A DNA stretch of 64,000 nucleotides from Pseudanabaena biceps (GCA_013361095.1 JAATWA010000001.1:2272501-2336500), one strand, 5' to 3'; positions 35,922-44,667 are shown, counted from the stretch's first letter. The notes: generated from the sequence alone by a model not told the origin. Made by a program: numbers and translations.

Positions 35922-37013
35922 TTATTTGGTAACAAATTTATTGTTGATCGCCTCATCTATATCTTCGGGACTGACAATCCAATAACTAAAGCGAAACTCG
36001 TTAGGCTCACTAGGTCTGCCCTTAAGGCTAGTAGATTGAATTTGCTCAGGCTTGAGAGTCATGCTAAAAGTTGCGATCGCCATTATCTCGTCAAAACTAA
36101 GATTAGACTCTACATGGCTTTGCATGACACCAATCAAATCAGGCAGATGTAGTACAACTTCGGGGCTGGCGATTTTTTCCTTGATCGCTCTTAAAACAAC
36201 CTGTTGGCGCTTGATTCTACCAATATCGCCTTCCTCATCGTAGCGAAATCTAGAAAAACCCTCAGCTTGCACACCATTTAAAGTTTGCACACCCGCATAA
36301 AGATCAATATTGAGCTTCTGGGTATAGTCTTTATATTTCATCCGCTTCGGGACATTTACCTCAATGCCCCCGAGCGCGTCAACCAAAGCGCCTAATCCTT
36401 GGGTATCTACCCGTACATAGCGATCAATTTGTACGCCATTCAGGGTGTCTGAGACAACTTTTTGAGCAAGGGGCGCACCGCCATATACATTAGCCGCATT
36501 GATCTTGGTGATGCCATACCCTGGAATCGGTACTTGCGTATCACGAGGGATTGACAGTATATGCACGGAGCGATCGCTAGGATCAAATCTGGCTATAAAC
36601 ATACTATCGGTTCGCCCGTTAAAGGACTCGGGCGAACCTTGAGGCGCTTCTAGCACCCGATCTATACCCATAACTAAAATTTGGTAAGGACGCTCTAGCT
36701 TGCGCCCCAATCCTTCCATCAAAACTTCTTGTGGCTTACGCCCAGTCAACAAGCCTCGCCAATCTAGAGCATTAATCGGAACAATACGACCCAAAGAAGC
36801 GCCAGCACTAACGGCAAGTATTAGAGATAAGGTAAAACCAATTTTGGCGAAGGGGATGCGCTTAACTTTATTAATAGTTTTAGTAGTAGTTGGTGGGTTC
36901 GCCTCGACTTGCACTGTTTGCAGAGAATTATTGGACAAGTCAGCGTCACTAGTGGTTTCGGCTGACCGAACTTTGGATGCAGTTATCGGTCTATTGCTCA
37001 CAAACCACTCCAT
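35922..37013 (-). CDS. LytR-CpsA-Psr (LCP) family protein
   Basis: A protein of about 363 residues. A cytoplasmic N-terminal tail leads to one membrane helix (PFAKIGFTLSLILAVSAGASL) and an extracytoplasmic LCP domain with PYQILVMGIDRV, DSMFIARFDPSDRSVHILSIPRDTQV and RFRYDEEGDIGRIKRQQ. The Arg and Asp residues that bind polyprenyl pyrophosphate in this family are present. LCP enzymes transfer polymers from lipid carriers to peptidoglycan. The start is uncertain: ATG 37013 (MEWFVSN) is chosen, with ATG 37040 and a TTG at 37067 possible. It is divergent from the sugar nucleotidyltransferase, with a very short shared upstream region. Confidence 0.9.
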   Translation of the reverse strand: MEWFVSNRPITASKVRSAETTSDADLSNNSLQTVQVEANPPTTTKTINKVKRIPFAKIGFTLSLILAVSAGASLGRIVPINALDWRGLLTGRKPQEVLMEGLGRKLERPYQILVMGIDRVLEAPQGSPESFNGRTDSMFIARFDPSDRSVHILSIPRDTQVPIPGYGITKINAANVYGGAPLAQKVVSDTLNGVQIDRYVRVDTQGLGALVDALGGIEVNVPKRMKYKDYTQKLNIDLYAGVQTLNGVQAEGFSRFRYDEEGDIGRIKRQQVVLRAIKEKIASPEVVLHLPDLIGVMQSHVESNLSFDEIMAIATFSMTLKPEQIQSTSLKGRPSEPNEFRFSYWIVSPEDIDEAINNKFVTK

Positions 37014-37061
37014 ACTTCTATAATGCTCAACAAATAACATATACCGCAAGTCAACAACTCT

Positions 37062-38018
37062 ATGCAAGCTGTAATTATTGCTGGTGGAAAAGGAACACGC
37101 CTCAGACCCTTGACCTATGGTTGTCCTAAGCCAATGCTACCTCTAGTTGATCGTCCATTTTTGGAATGGATGATTAATCGCTGTCGTGAAGCTAGTGTGT
37201 GCGACATTTTGTTAAACGTGCAGTATCAAGCGCGACAAGTGATTGATTATTTTGGAGATGGCGATCGCTTTGGTGTGAAAATTCGCTATATCGAGGAGTC
37301 CACACCGCTAGACACCGCAGGGGCGATCAAGCTTGCGGAGCCTTATTTCACAGGAGAGTCATTGATTGTATTCAATGCTGACATTCTTACTGATTTAGAC
37401 TTAACGGCTTTAATAAAGTTTCATAAGTCTCATCAGTCCGATGCTACGCTTACTTTAACTAGGGTGGAAGACATTACGCCTTTTGGTTTGGTAGAACTAA
37501 ATTCGCAAAATCAAGTACAAGCTTTTAGAGAAAAGCCCAATGCTGAGCAAGCTGTAGAATTTCTCGCTCAAGGGATTAATACAATTAATGCAGGTACTTA
37601 TGTTTTAGAACCCAAGATTTTTGACATCTATCCGTCGGGTGAACCTTTAAGCTTTGAGCGCAAAGTTTTTCCTGATGTGTTGTGCAATGGTCACAAGATG
37701 ATGGGGTTTGTGGCAGATGGCTATTGGATGGATATGGGAACACCTGCAAAGTATTTTCAAGCGCAAATTGATGTGTTAGAAGAGAAGGTAAGTTTTGATT
37801 TTGGCGATCGCGTTGAGCAGCAGAGTAAGGGGATCTGGATTGCCAAAACTGCTAATGTCGCGGAAGGTGCTGTTTTGGAAGCTCCCTGCTTTATTGGTGA
37901 TTATGCATCAATTGGGAAGGATGCGCGTATTCCTTCTCAAACTCTAATTGGCGCAAATTCGCTAGTTAATAAGGAAGTTGCATCAGGAATGTATAGTAAC
38001 GGCTCGATGTTAATTTAG
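37062..38018 (+). CDS. Sugar-phosphate nucleotidyltransferase (NDP-sugar pyrophosphorylase)
   Basis: A 318-residue protein with the N-terminal nucleotidyltransferase signature IIAGGKGTRLRPLTYGCPKP (residues 5-24), the metal-binding IVFNADILTD and YWMDMGTPAKY. A short C-terminal left-handed beta-helix-like part (about 255-318, hexapeptide-like) follows. Similarity is to mannose-1-phosphate guanylyltransferase and glucose-1-phosphate thymidylyltransferase-like enzymes; the exact sugar cannot be told. It makes activated sugar for surface polysaccharide, which fits with the divergent LCP gene next to it. Confidence 0.88.
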   Translation: MQAVIIAGGKGTRLRPLTYGCPKPMLPLVDRPFLEWMINRCREASVCDILLNVQYQARQVIDYFGDGDRFGVKIRYIEESTPLDTAGAIKLAEPYFTGESLIVFNADILTDLDLTALIKFHKSHQSDATLTLTRVEDITPFGLVELNSQNQVQAFREKPNAEQAVEFLAQGINTINAGTYVLEPKIFDIYPSGEPLSFERKVFPDVLCNGHKMMGFVADGYWMDMGTPAKYFQAQIDVLEEKVSFDFGDRVEQQSKGIWIAKTANVAEGAVLEAPCFIGDYASIGKDARIPSQTLIGANSLVNKEVASGMYSNGSMLI

Positions 38019-38019
38019 A

Positions 38020-38125
38020 CTAAGTAGCTCGGCATAGTTATAAACCAAACCCAGATTGCTAAGCCGCCCGCGTAGCGGGCGGCTTAGCAATCTGGGTTTT
38101 AAGTTTACTTATGCTTAACTACTTA
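38020..38125. repeat. MITE-like repeat, type E
   Basis: Ends CTAAGTAGCTCGGCATAG and CTTATGCTTAACTACTTA are imperfect inverted repeats. The inner perfect hairpin (38047-38099) has arms AAACCCAGATTGCTAAGCCG.. around CCCGC-GTA-GCGGG. Relatives are at 39238-39325, 39696-39792, 53064-53132 and the right edge. Confidence 0.65.
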
Positions 38126-38133
38126 CGAGCAAT

Positions 38134-38178
38134 AAAGAATTTTGGAACAGCGCCTTTGGCGCTGTTCCAAAATTCTTT
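38134..38178 (-). terminator. Hairpin after cbiM
   Basis: Arms AAAGAATTTTGGAACAGCGC / GCGCTGTTCCAAAATTCTTT (38134-38178), two bases from the cbiM stop. Confidence 0.7.
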
Positions 38179-38180
38179 GT

Positions 38181-38876
38181 CTAATCAATTGCTGAGTCTG
38201 TCGAGTTTTGATTGGGAGGTTCGTAAATCAAATCGGGACGAGTCCGCCAAATAAAACTTATTACAGCCAAAGTGATAAACGCTTCACCAATGCCAATCAT
38301 CAAATGCCAAGCTAACATGGCTGTCATCCCAATGACTAAAGGCATAGTATCTGATAAGGCTAGAAGTAATGCACACACAGCCGATGCTGCGACTACGCTA
38401 GTCCATGAGGCGATCGCAGTGGCTGTACTCATACCTAGCCATGTGTTGCGTCCTACGAGAGATCTCACCAACCGATAGAGATAGTAACCACCAAAGGTTC
38501 CCATTAAGCCCATGATCGTGATGTTAGCTCCTAATGCAGTCAATCCACCATCCTGAAACATCACGGTCTGTACAATAAAAACGACAGACATCACGAGAGA
38601 ACCTGCCCAAGGGCCCAGCAAAATACCTGCTAGAGTACCACCCATCAAGTGTCCAGACGTGCCACCTAAAATTGGGAAATTGATCATCTGAGCAGCGAAA
38701 ATAAAAGCGGCGCTTACCCCCATTAAAGGAACAGTGCGCTCTTTATATTCTGAGTGAACACGATTTAGAGAAAGCGTAACTAGGGCGATCGCGATCGCTC
38801 CCGTAACGAGGCTCACAGGCAAGCTGAGATAGCCATCGGGTATGTGCATGGCTATATGGATTGGATATGAAAGCAT
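38181..38876 (-). CDS. cbiM: CbiM family cobalt/nickel ECF transporter S component
   Basis: A membrane protein of about 231 residues of the CbiM/NikM family. The hallmark MHIPDGYLSLP (from Met 10), whose N-terminal Met-His forms the metal-binding site after processing, is followed by six or so helices with QMINFPILGGTSGHLMGGTLAG. It captures Co2+ or Ni2+ for an energy-coupling-factor transporter. I start at ATG 38876, with ATG 38849 (MHIPDGY) possibly the real one. A longer frame to 39020 would overlap ndhO and a hairpin and is rejected. No cbiN/Q/O and no cobalamin riboswitch is visible. Confidence 0.88.
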   Translation of the reverse strand: MLSYPIHIAMHIPDGYLSLPVSLVTGAIAIALVTLSLNRVHSEYKERTVPLMGVSAAFIFAAQMINFPILGGTSGHLMGGTLAGILLGPWAGSLVMSVVFIVQTVMFQDGGLTALGANITIMGLMGTFGGYYLYRLVRSLVGRNTWLGMSTATAIASWTSVVAASAVCALLLALSDTMPLVIGMTAMLAWHLMIGIGEAFITLAVISFIWRTRPDLIYEPPNQNSTDSAID

Positions 38877-38916
38877 ATTTGCCTCAATCTGTAATACAGC
38901 GCTGGGCGCTTTATTA

Positions 38917-38972
38917 AAACCCAAGCCCATAACAGTGATGCCCCTGCGGGGCGCAACTTTATGGGCTTGGGT
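38917..38972. repeat. Hairpin between ndhO and cbiM
   Basis: Arms AACCCAAGCCCATAA / TTATGGGCTTGGGTT (with a few unpaired bases) and an inner GCCCC-TGC-GGGGC. It lies after the ndhO stop and may terminate it. Confidence 0.65.
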
Positions 38973-38980
38973 TAATTTAT

Positions 38981-39199
38981 TTATGCTGCTTGTTCTTCTA
39001 ATTGATCTTTGTGAAGCCAAATTACAGGAGTTGGGACTTTCCCAAACTTAATTTGCACATAATCACCTCTAAAATCCAATACTTCACCCCATGTTTCAAA
39101 TAGATAGGATGACCAACGCGAGTCATTGGCAGTTGCTTCGAGGCTGTTGTCCAGCTTTTCACGGACTGCGCGAACAAGTGTGCCTTTTTTGAGTGCCAT
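38981..39199 (-). CDS. ndhO: NAD(P)H-quinone oxidoreductase subunit O
   Basis: A 72-residue protein of the NdhO family, a small peripheral subunit of the photosynthetic NDH-1 complex on the thylakoid membrane, used for respiration and cyclic electron flow. [30 protein letters not shown] and [20 protein letters not shown] match the family along the whole length. It exists only in cyanobacteria and plastids. A type E repeat lies upstream. Confidence 0.95.
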   Translation of the reverse strand: MALKKGTLVRAVREKLDNSLEATANDSRWSSYLFETWGEVLDFRGDYVQIKFGKVPTPVIWLHKDQLEEQAA

Positions 39200-39237
39200 A
39201 GTGTTTAATGCAACAAATTATTAAGGATTTAAAACTG

Positions 39238-39325
39238 CTAAGTAACTGGACATGGTTAAAAACCAGAACTAAAACCTGTGGCGCACGCTGCGCGTGCGCC
39301 ACAGGTTTTAGTCTTAGCTACTTAG
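39238..39325. repeat. Type E repeat between ndhO and ycf34
   Basis: Ends CTAAGTAAC and GCTACTTAG. The inner hairpin (39268-39312) has arms ACTAAAACCTGTGGCGCACG.. around GC-TGC-GC. It lies in the divergent promoter region of ndhO and ycf34. Confidence 0.65.
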
Positions 39326-39400
39326 TCAGTATTGTATATCTATGGGATAGCGATCGCGATTTTTTTGTTAGCATATCAGCATGAATTGGGATCAACTGTT

Positions 39401-39649
39401 ATGTGTATCTGCATCAACTGCACCTATGTCGATCGCTGCATTACTTATCACGCTGTCGAAGGTCAACATTTACAACCGCATTTAACGACAAGTCCAGATT
39501 TTGAGGCAATTTCCCCAACTGTTAATGTCAATATCAGAACTGATGCTGAAAATATTCAAATGGAATGGGATGTGGTGGGTTGTGAGAGCTTTGCACCAGA
39601 GATGGGAAAATGGATGAAGTTACGCCCAGGCGAATTAGTTCCCACCTAA
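39401..39649 (+). CDS. ycf34: Ycf34 family protein
   Basis: An 82-residue conserved protein of cyanobacteria and red-lineage plastids. MCICINCTYVDRCITYHAVE carries the conserved Cys residues (C2, C4, C7, C13) thought to bind an Fe-S cluster, and EMEWDVVGCESF-like and KLRPGELVPT segments match the C-terminus. The function is not well established; a link to iron-sulfur proteins and photosynthesis has been proposed. I use ATG 39401 because the family starts at this Met. The longer frame to 39332 has no similarity. Its stop is inside a hairpin. Confidence 0.92.
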   Translation: MCICINCTYVDRCITYHAVEGQHLQPHLTTSPDFEAISPTVNVNIRTDAENIQMEWDVVGCESFAPEMGKWMKLRPGELVPT

Positions 39650-39695
39650 AGCAAAAGAAAGGAGAGCAAAGCTCTCCTTTCTTTTGCTTTAGGTG
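39642..39695 (+). terminator. Terminator overlapping the ycf34 stop
   Basis: Arms CCACCTAAAGCAAAAGAAAG.. / ..CTTTCTTTTGCTTTAGGTGG around GAGC-AAA-GCTC. The ycf34 stop TAA lies in the left arm. Confidence 0.75.
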
Positions 39696-39792
39696 GTTAA
39701 CCATAAGTAAACTTAAAACCCAGATTGCCATGCCGCTCGCTACGCGAGCGGCATGGCAATCTGGGTTTTGTGTATAACTCCGAGCTACTTAG
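39696..39792. repeat. Type E repeat
   Basis: CATAAGTAAACTTAAAACCC on the left, GAGCTACTTAG on the right. The inner perfect hairpin (39715-39769) has arms AAAACCCAGATTGCCATGCC.. around CTCGC-TAC-GCGAG. The outer parts match the 38020-38125 copy in inverse orientation. Confidence 0.65.
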
Positions 39793-39871
39793 AGCAACCC
39801 ATAAAACAGAGTTAGTTGCGACGTGAATCGCCGCAACTAGCTTGTAGCGCACGCAGCGCGTGAGCCATGCT

Positions 39872-40795
39872 CTAATATTCTGATTTTCTGATGGTGAGAC
39901 AAGCCCATTCTTGACGTTTCCAGAATGTGGCGATCACCCATTTATAGGCATCTAATGCTTCTGCTACCTTCGGGACTTGTTCCACGAGAATACCGCTTAA
40001 AATTCCCCAACCAGTCTCACCGACTAACTGGTCGAAATAGGGAACCATATCCACAATAATATCGGCAAGAATATTACAGGTAAAACCATTGGCAGGGGCA
40101 GGCATATTGGCAATCAAATCTTGAATACTGCCTTCCTGTACCCAGATTTTATCTTCAGCAATATTATTTAATTGACGGTTATGATTAGTTGCCTTAATCG
40201 CCAAAATGTCATTGTCGATCGCGTAGGTTTGACTTGCACCAATTAACAACGCGCCAATACTCAAAATCCCTGAGCCACAGCCCACATCAGCAACTACGAG
40301 ATTATCCTCAGGCTTCGCGCCCCAAAGCCGCATTTCTAACGCTTCTAAACAAAGTTGGGTAGTCGCATGAGCGCCAGTCCCAAACGCACTACCTGGATCG
40401 AGGCGCAAAACTTTGCGATCGCCATCCACTGGTGGCTCTAGCCATGCAGGATAAATCACAAACATATCGCCAATTTCTTGGGGATGCCAATGTTGCTTCC
40501 AGCTAGATGACCAATCTTCATCATTAATAACCACCCACTCAGTGACGGGTGCTTTGTAATTACAGGCGATCGCATCCTCTTTGAGCCAAAGCGCCAAGGC
40601 CGCTAAGTCTAATACATTCCCTTTCTCTACGGGCAAATAACTATTAATGCGAAATTGTCCATCTTTGGTCTGACTTACCATGCCCTGACAGCCAAAATTT
40701 TGCAGTCGCCAATAAATTTGTTCTTCTAAGGGCTGCTCGGTTAGAACTTGAATTTCCCACCAACTATTATTTGAGGTGAAGATCGGGGATGACAT
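39872..40795 (-). CDS. prmA: Ribosomal protein L11 methyltransferase
   Basis: A 307-residue SAM-dependent methyltransferase. A substrate-binding N-terminal domain (about residues 1-120) is followed by the Rossmann domain with RLDPGSAFGTGAHATTQLCL, the SAM motif VVADVGCGSGILSIGALL (about 165-182) and NILADIIVDM, the NxLxx motif of PrmA. It methylates lysines and the N-terminus of ribosomal protein L11. Full length and complete motifs. The DUF4346 gene upstream on the same strand ends 60 bases before. Confidence 0.93.
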   Translation of the reverse strand: MSSPIFTSNNSWWEIQVLTEQPLEEQIYWRLQNFGCQGMVSQTKDGQFRINSYLPVEKGNVLDLAALALWLKEDAIACNYKAPVTEWVVINDEDWSSSWKQHWHPQEIGDMFVIYPAWLEPPVDGDRKVLRLDPGSAFGTGAHATTQLCLEALEMRLWGAKPEDNLVVADVGCGSGILSIGALLIGASQTYAIDNDILAIKATNHNRQLNNIAEDKIWVQEGSIQDLIANMPAPANGFTCNILADIIVDMVPYFDQLVGETGWGILSGILVEQVPKVAEALDAYKWVIATFWKRQEWACLTIRKSEY

Positions 40796-40855
40796 TGGAC
40801 TTATATGCCTAATTTGATGAATGGGATGACGAAGTATGTGCTGAGAAAACTAGGA

Positions 40856-41269
40856 TTAGTCTTGGATATATTCTTGCTGTAGCAATAGCGATCGCTCCGC
40901 ACGCTGGGCTTCTCGTCCGATGTATGCTGCATGGTCAAACAGTGTAACAGGACAGGGCTGTGTTTTTTCAAAGATTTCCACACAGAGTTCTTTAGCGGTT
41001 CGTCCTGTAAATATTTGGACAGCTTGACGATCAACTTTACCTTTAGCAGGAATTGGTTTGCCCGTTTCAGGATCAACAGCTAAGCCGTGACTATTAATAA
41101 TGTTGCTGTAATATTTGGCGCAGATCAAATTTTGTTGACGATCAATATAAATAATGAAATAACCACTAGGATCAAGAGCAATGGATCGCTTGGATAAATG
41201 ATCGTCAAGATCTTGTAGTTGTTGCGTGATGGAACTAGCCTGAGTATCGATATCAGCCGTAAAAGTCAT
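40856..41269 (-). CDS. DUF4346 domain-containing protein
   Basis: A 137-residue protein with a DUF4346 domain: LDPSGYFIIYIDRQQNLIC, then PIPAKGKVDRQAVQIFTGRT and LFDHAAYIGREAQRAE. This domain also occurs as a C-terminal part of some cyanobacterial/archaeal dihydropteroate-synthase-related proteins. Its activity here is unknown. I start at ATG 41269 (MTFTADIDTQ); a frame extension to 41308 lacks similarity. It probably forms a transcription unit with prmA, 60 bases downstream. Confidence 0.82.
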   Translation of the reverse strand: MTFTADIDTQASSITQQLQDLDDHLSKRSIALDPSGYFIIYIDRQQNLICAKYYSNIINSHGLAVDPETGKPIPAKGKVDRQAVQIFTGRTAKELCVEIFEKTQPCPVTLFDHAAYIGREAQRAERSLLLQQEYIQD

Positions 41270-41394
41270 TAACTTAGGAAATAAAAAAATATTGTTGTCT
41301 AAAAACATGATACGACTATCTCGCGATCGCTAATGGGGATATGCTGAACTGATGCATTGCGAGATAATATTTACAGCTTAGAGAGGCGATCGCT

Positions 41395-43116
41395 ATGGCA
41401 GCCAAAGTACTTGATGGACGCTACAAATTAATCAAAAAAATTGGTGCTGGTGGTTTTGGGCAGACCTTCATCGCCCGTGATATGCGTCGCCCTGGTTCGC
41501 CTCCTTGTGTCGTTAAGCAACTCAAACCCGCCAGTGATGATCCCAACTTTATTCGGGAAGCAAGGCGGCTTTTTAATACGGAAGCAGAAACTCTCGAAAA
41601 ACTGGGGAGACATGATCAGATCCCGCAGTTACTCGCTTACTTTGAAGAAGATAAACAATTCTTTTTAGTCCAAGAATTTGTCGAAGGGCGATCGCTTTAC
41701 GATGAAATGAAAGTGTCGAAACCTGAGCCTGTTGCATCCGATAACGAACCCCGTGATCAAATTTCAATAGACTTACAGAAGCTTTCTGAACCGAGCAGAG
41801 ATAAACAATTGGGGGAAATTGAAGTTGTCAACATTCTCAAAGATGTTCTTAACGTTTTAGAATTTGTCCATTCCGAAGGGGTGATTCATCGAGACATCAA
41901 ACCAGATAATCTCATTCGCCGCAAAAAAGATCAGAAGGTCGTCCTCATAGACTTTGGTGCAGTTAAAGCTATGCAGGATGTCAACACAAAAATAACTGCC
42001 GATGACAATGGCGAGTCAAGGTTTACCGTGACCATTGGTACACCGGGATATATGCCTAGTGAGCAATGTGCGGGTCGTCCTAATTACAGCAGCGATATTT
42101 ATGCATTGGGGATGGTGGCGATTAAGGCGCTCACTGGTTATGCACCCACCGATTTACCCACCGATCCTGCTACTGGAGAAATCGTTTGGCGAGATAAGGC
42201 TCAGGTTAGCAACGGTTTGGCGATGGTTTTAACCCGCATGATTCGCTATCACTATACTCAGCGCTATCAGTCAGTGCGTGAGGTCAATCAAGGCATTACT
42301 ACTTTTGCAACGATGACCGAGGTGGAGCGCCAAGCAACTACTAGCAAAATTGTGCGATCTGTAAGTACGTCTAATCCCAGCAGCGTCGCTAAATATAATG
42401 CCTCTAGTGACAATAGTTCTAGTAATCGGCGGACAGTGACGAGTGCCTCATCAAGTAACTCTAATTCGGGCGTATTTTTCTTGTTTGGCGGGTTACTGAC
42501 GACAATGATTGTGATTGCTGCTTTTGCCATACCCGCAATGCGAAACAAGCCATCCACGATAGTTGTCAATAGTCCACCAATTCCTGCTGTACCGACCTCA
42601 ACTGATCCCATCCCTCGTCAGCCGCCTAAGACAAATTCAAGTGAGCCAGTCAACCAAATAATTAATTTAGTCGCTAATCAAGAGCTGCTAATTTCTAAAA
42701 CAATGGTTGATAATGCTGGTCATACTTACACATTTCAAGCAAAGTCTGGGCAGGTTTTAAATTCGGCGATTACGGGCGATGGCATGACAATCACAGTTGT
42801 CAATCCTCAAGGTATCGCCTTACCCGATGCTGTTAATGTTTTGAGTGCTAATTCTCCCTTAGCTTTTGATGGTGCTTATACAATTCAAATCAGAGGAACG
42901 GCAAAAAATCCCCAAGTTCCCTATCAGTTGAAGTTGAGTCTAAAGGATTCGGCGATCGCAGCTCCTAATCCTGTGATGACTCCTGCCCCAAATCAACCGA
43001 ACATCGCATTGCCACCACCCACAGGAACGCCGCTACCATCGCCATCAGCATCACCAACGCCAGTAGCTACTCAAGCTCCAGCCCCTAAAATTGAAATTAA
43101 AATCAGAAATAAATAA
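41395..43116 (+). CDS. Serine/threonine protein kinase with C-terminal beta domain
   Basis: A 573-residue protein. A Ser/Thr kinase domain (about residues 8-300) has IGAGGFGQTFIARD, VIHRDIKPDNLI (about 162-173), LIDFGAVKAM and GTPGYMPSEQ. A Ser/Asn-rich linker leads to a membrane helix (about 358-381). A Pro-rich spacer, a beta-rich PPC-like domain (about 420-525) and a Pro/Ala-rich end with a basic last stretch (KIEIKIRNK) follow. The design is a cytoplasmic kinase with an extracytoplasmic sensory part. The target is unknown. A GAGAGGCGATCGCT segment precedes the ATG and supplies its ribosome binding site. Confidence 0.92.
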   Translation: MAAKVLDGRYKLIKKIGAGGFGQTFIARDMRRPGSPPCVVKQLKPASDDPNFIREARRLFNTEAETLEKLGRHDQIPQLLAYFEEDKQFFLVQEFVEGRSLYDEMKVSKPEPVASDNEPRDQISIDLQKLSEPSRDKQLGEIEVVNILKDVLNVLEFVHSEGVIHRDIKPDNLIRRKKDQKVVLIDFGAVKAMQDVNTKITADDNGESRFTVTIGTPGYMPSEQCAGRPNYSSDIYALGMVAIKALTGYAPTDLPTDPATGEIVWRDKAQVSNGLAMVLTRMIRYHYTQRYQSVREVNQGITTFATMTEVERQATTSKIVRSVSTSNPSSVAKYNASSDNSSSNRRTVTSASSSNSNSGVFFLFGGLLTTMIVIAAFAIPAMRNKPSTIVVNSPPIPAVPTSTDPIPRQPPKTNSSEPVNQIINLVANQELLISKTMVDNAGHTYTFQAKSGQVLNSAITGDGMTITVVNPQGIALPDAVNVLSANSPLAFDGAYTIQIRGTAKNPQVPYQLKLSLKDSAIAAPNPVMTPAPNQPNIALPPPTGTPLPSPSASPTPVATQAPAPKIEIKIRNK

Positions 43117-43133
43117 CTACTTCCTTCCCAGAG

Positions 43134-43367
43134 AAGAATTAGCGTTGCGGCGCTTCGCGCCGCAACGCTAATTCTTGGTTTTATATGTCTATTTCTTTGG
43201 CGGGAAGGGAGTAAGCAAATATTGTTGAGGCTTTGTGCAGTCAGAAAAGACTTTTGAAAGGTTGGCAAAGCCAGCCTTTCAAAAGTCTTTTCTGGTTTTA
43301 AGAAAAATTACATATAAAATCCCAGAAGCTGTGGCGATCGCTGCGATCGCCACAGCTTCTGGGATTT
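43134..43367. repeat. Three successive hairpins between kinase and DUF429 genes
   Basis: 43134-43177: arms AAGAATTAGCGTTGC.. around GGCGC-TTC-GCGCC. 43242-43294: arms CAGAAAAGACTTTTGAAAGG.. around GGC-AAA-GCC. 43317-43367: arms AATCCCAGAAGCTGTGGCGA.., whose centre contains a HIP1 octamer. The first probably terminates the kinase gene. Confidence 0.7.
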
Positions 43368-43383
43368 AGGTTATAAAAGTTTT

Positions 43384-44196
43384 ATGAAGATTTACGGAGT
43401 TGATTTTACTAGCGCTCCTAGCAAAGCTAAACCGATCGCTTTGGTAGAAGCTTGGCTAGAAGCTAATACTTTGCATATTCAACATTTCCATCGCTTCACC
43501 AACTTTCCAGACTTTATGGGATTTTTGACGCGATCGCCAGTTTGGATTGCAGGGATGGATTTCCCGTTGGGACAACCGCGCCGACTCATCGAAAATATGC
43601 AGTGGGGAAAAACTTGGGCAGAATATGTAGGACTGATTGGACAGATGAGCAAACCCGAATTTGTGGAAACCCTCAATCAATATCGCCAAGGTCGCGCCAA
43701 TGGCGATCGCGAACATCTGCGCGAAACTGATCGGCTTGCGGGGGCAATTAGTCCGATGAAAGTCTATGGAGTGCCTGTCGGGAAAATGTTTTTTGAAGGT
43801 GCGCCCAGAATGCTTGCCGCAGGATTTAGTGTTTTACCTTGCCATCCCACCGACGATCAGCGCATCGTTTTCGAGATTTATCCCGCCCTGCTAGCTAGGC
43901 AACTTATCGGCAAACATAGCTACAAATCTGACACCAAGCAAAAGCAAACTGCAACAATGCAAATCTTGCGCCAAGAAATGCTCAATCAATTGCGATCGCC
44001 AATATCAACCGCAAAATATGGTTTCGCCATAGATATTAGTCAAGCAATCACAGAGCAAGCAATCACCGATCCTTCAGGAGATACCATTGATGCCATTTTC
44101 GCCAATATCCAAACCGTGATCGCCTCACAGCAGCCAAATTACGGCATTCCTGAAACCTGCGATCGGGTCGAGGGTTGGATTTGCTTTAATCCTTAA
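43384..44196 (+). CDS. DUF429 domain-containing protein
   Basis: A 270-residue protein of DUF429, a family with a predicted RNase H-like nuclease fold. The N-terminal YGVDFTSAPSKAKPIALVEA carries the first conserved Asp, and WIAGMDFPLGQP (about residues 56-67) the second acidic strand. FEIYPALLARQLIG and DIDAIFAN-like DTIDAIFAN (about 237-245) give the last. No function has been shown. It is close to and convergent with the HepT-like gene, eight bases between stops. Confidence 0.83.
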   Translation: MKIYGVDFTSAPSKAKPIALVEAWLEANTLHIQHFHRFTNFPDFMGFLTRSPVWIAGMDFPLGQPRRLIENMQWGKTWAEYVGLIGQMSKPEFVETLNQYRQGRANGDREHLRETDRLAGAISPMKVYGVPVGKMFFEGAPRMLAAGFSVLPCHPTDDQRIVFEIYPALLARQLIGKHSYKSDTKQKQTATMQILRQEMLNQLRSPISTAKYGFAIDISQAITEQAITDPSGDTIDAIFANIQTVIASQQPNYGIPETCDRVEGWICFNP

Positions 44197-44203
44197 GCTG
44201 TAG

Positions 44204-44584
44204 CTAGGAAATCTCAATAATTGCTTTTTTCATCAAATCTTTGACAAAGGGAATATCTTGATGCGTTAGCTCCCACAAAGTATTGAGATCTATCTCTAAA
44301 TAGCCAAACATTAGACTATCTCCCACACTAGTCAACCGCCGCCAATTAATCTCAGGATATTGATCCATAAAACTGATGGGCAAACGCCTTGCTGTAGCAC
44401 CAATGACACCGATCGCTCGTTCCACTGCAAAAACAGTTTTTTGATCGCTACTAAACTGCAAGAAATCAAGCCCTGTTACAAAGGATTCCGTAGCAGCGAT
44501 CGCTTCCAAAATATCCTGTATTTGCACCTCCAATCGGCTATTATTTGCCGTCTCCGCAGGAATGCTTACTTCATTTAATTCCAT
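44204..44584 (-). CDS. Orphan HepT-like (DUF86/HEPN) protein
   Basis: A 126-residue helical protein resembling HepT/DUF86 HEPN toxins (IQDILEAIAATESFV, AVERAIGVIGATARRLP, then FGYLEIDLNTLWELTHQDIPFVK). In HepT the active site is R-X4-H-X-Y. The corresponding stretch reads WRRLTSVGDSLMFGY, with no His, so it is probably not an active RNase or AMPylation target of the usual type. No MntA antitoxin gene is next to it. It may be a degenerate or repurposed HEPN protein. Confidence 0.7.
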   Translation of the reverse strand: MELNEVSIPAETANNSRLEVQIQDILEAIAATESFVTGLDFLQFSSDQKTVFAVERAIGVIGATARRLPISFMDQYPEINWRRLTSVGDSLMFGYLEIDLNTLWELTHQDIPFVKDLMKKAIIEIS

Positions 44585-44667
44585 TAGCCTTTACTCCTGA
44601 GATGCATTGGATGTTTAGCACTATATCTAAATCCTATAGCTACAGTCTGTTAAATCTTAGTGTAATC

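Noticed and set aside
38877..39020. N-terminal extension of CbiM
   Set aside because: It would overlap the end of ndhO and the hairpin at 38917-38972, and the family starts at MHIPDGY.
38876..39240. A cobalamin or nickel riboswitch upstream of cbiM
   Set aside because: I looked for the conserved riboswitch core upstream of cbiM and saw only a hairpin repeat and ndhO.
44204..44584. A functional HepT-MntA toxin-antitoxin pair
   Set aside because: No nucleotidyltransferase antitoxin gene lies beside it and the catalytic His is missing.
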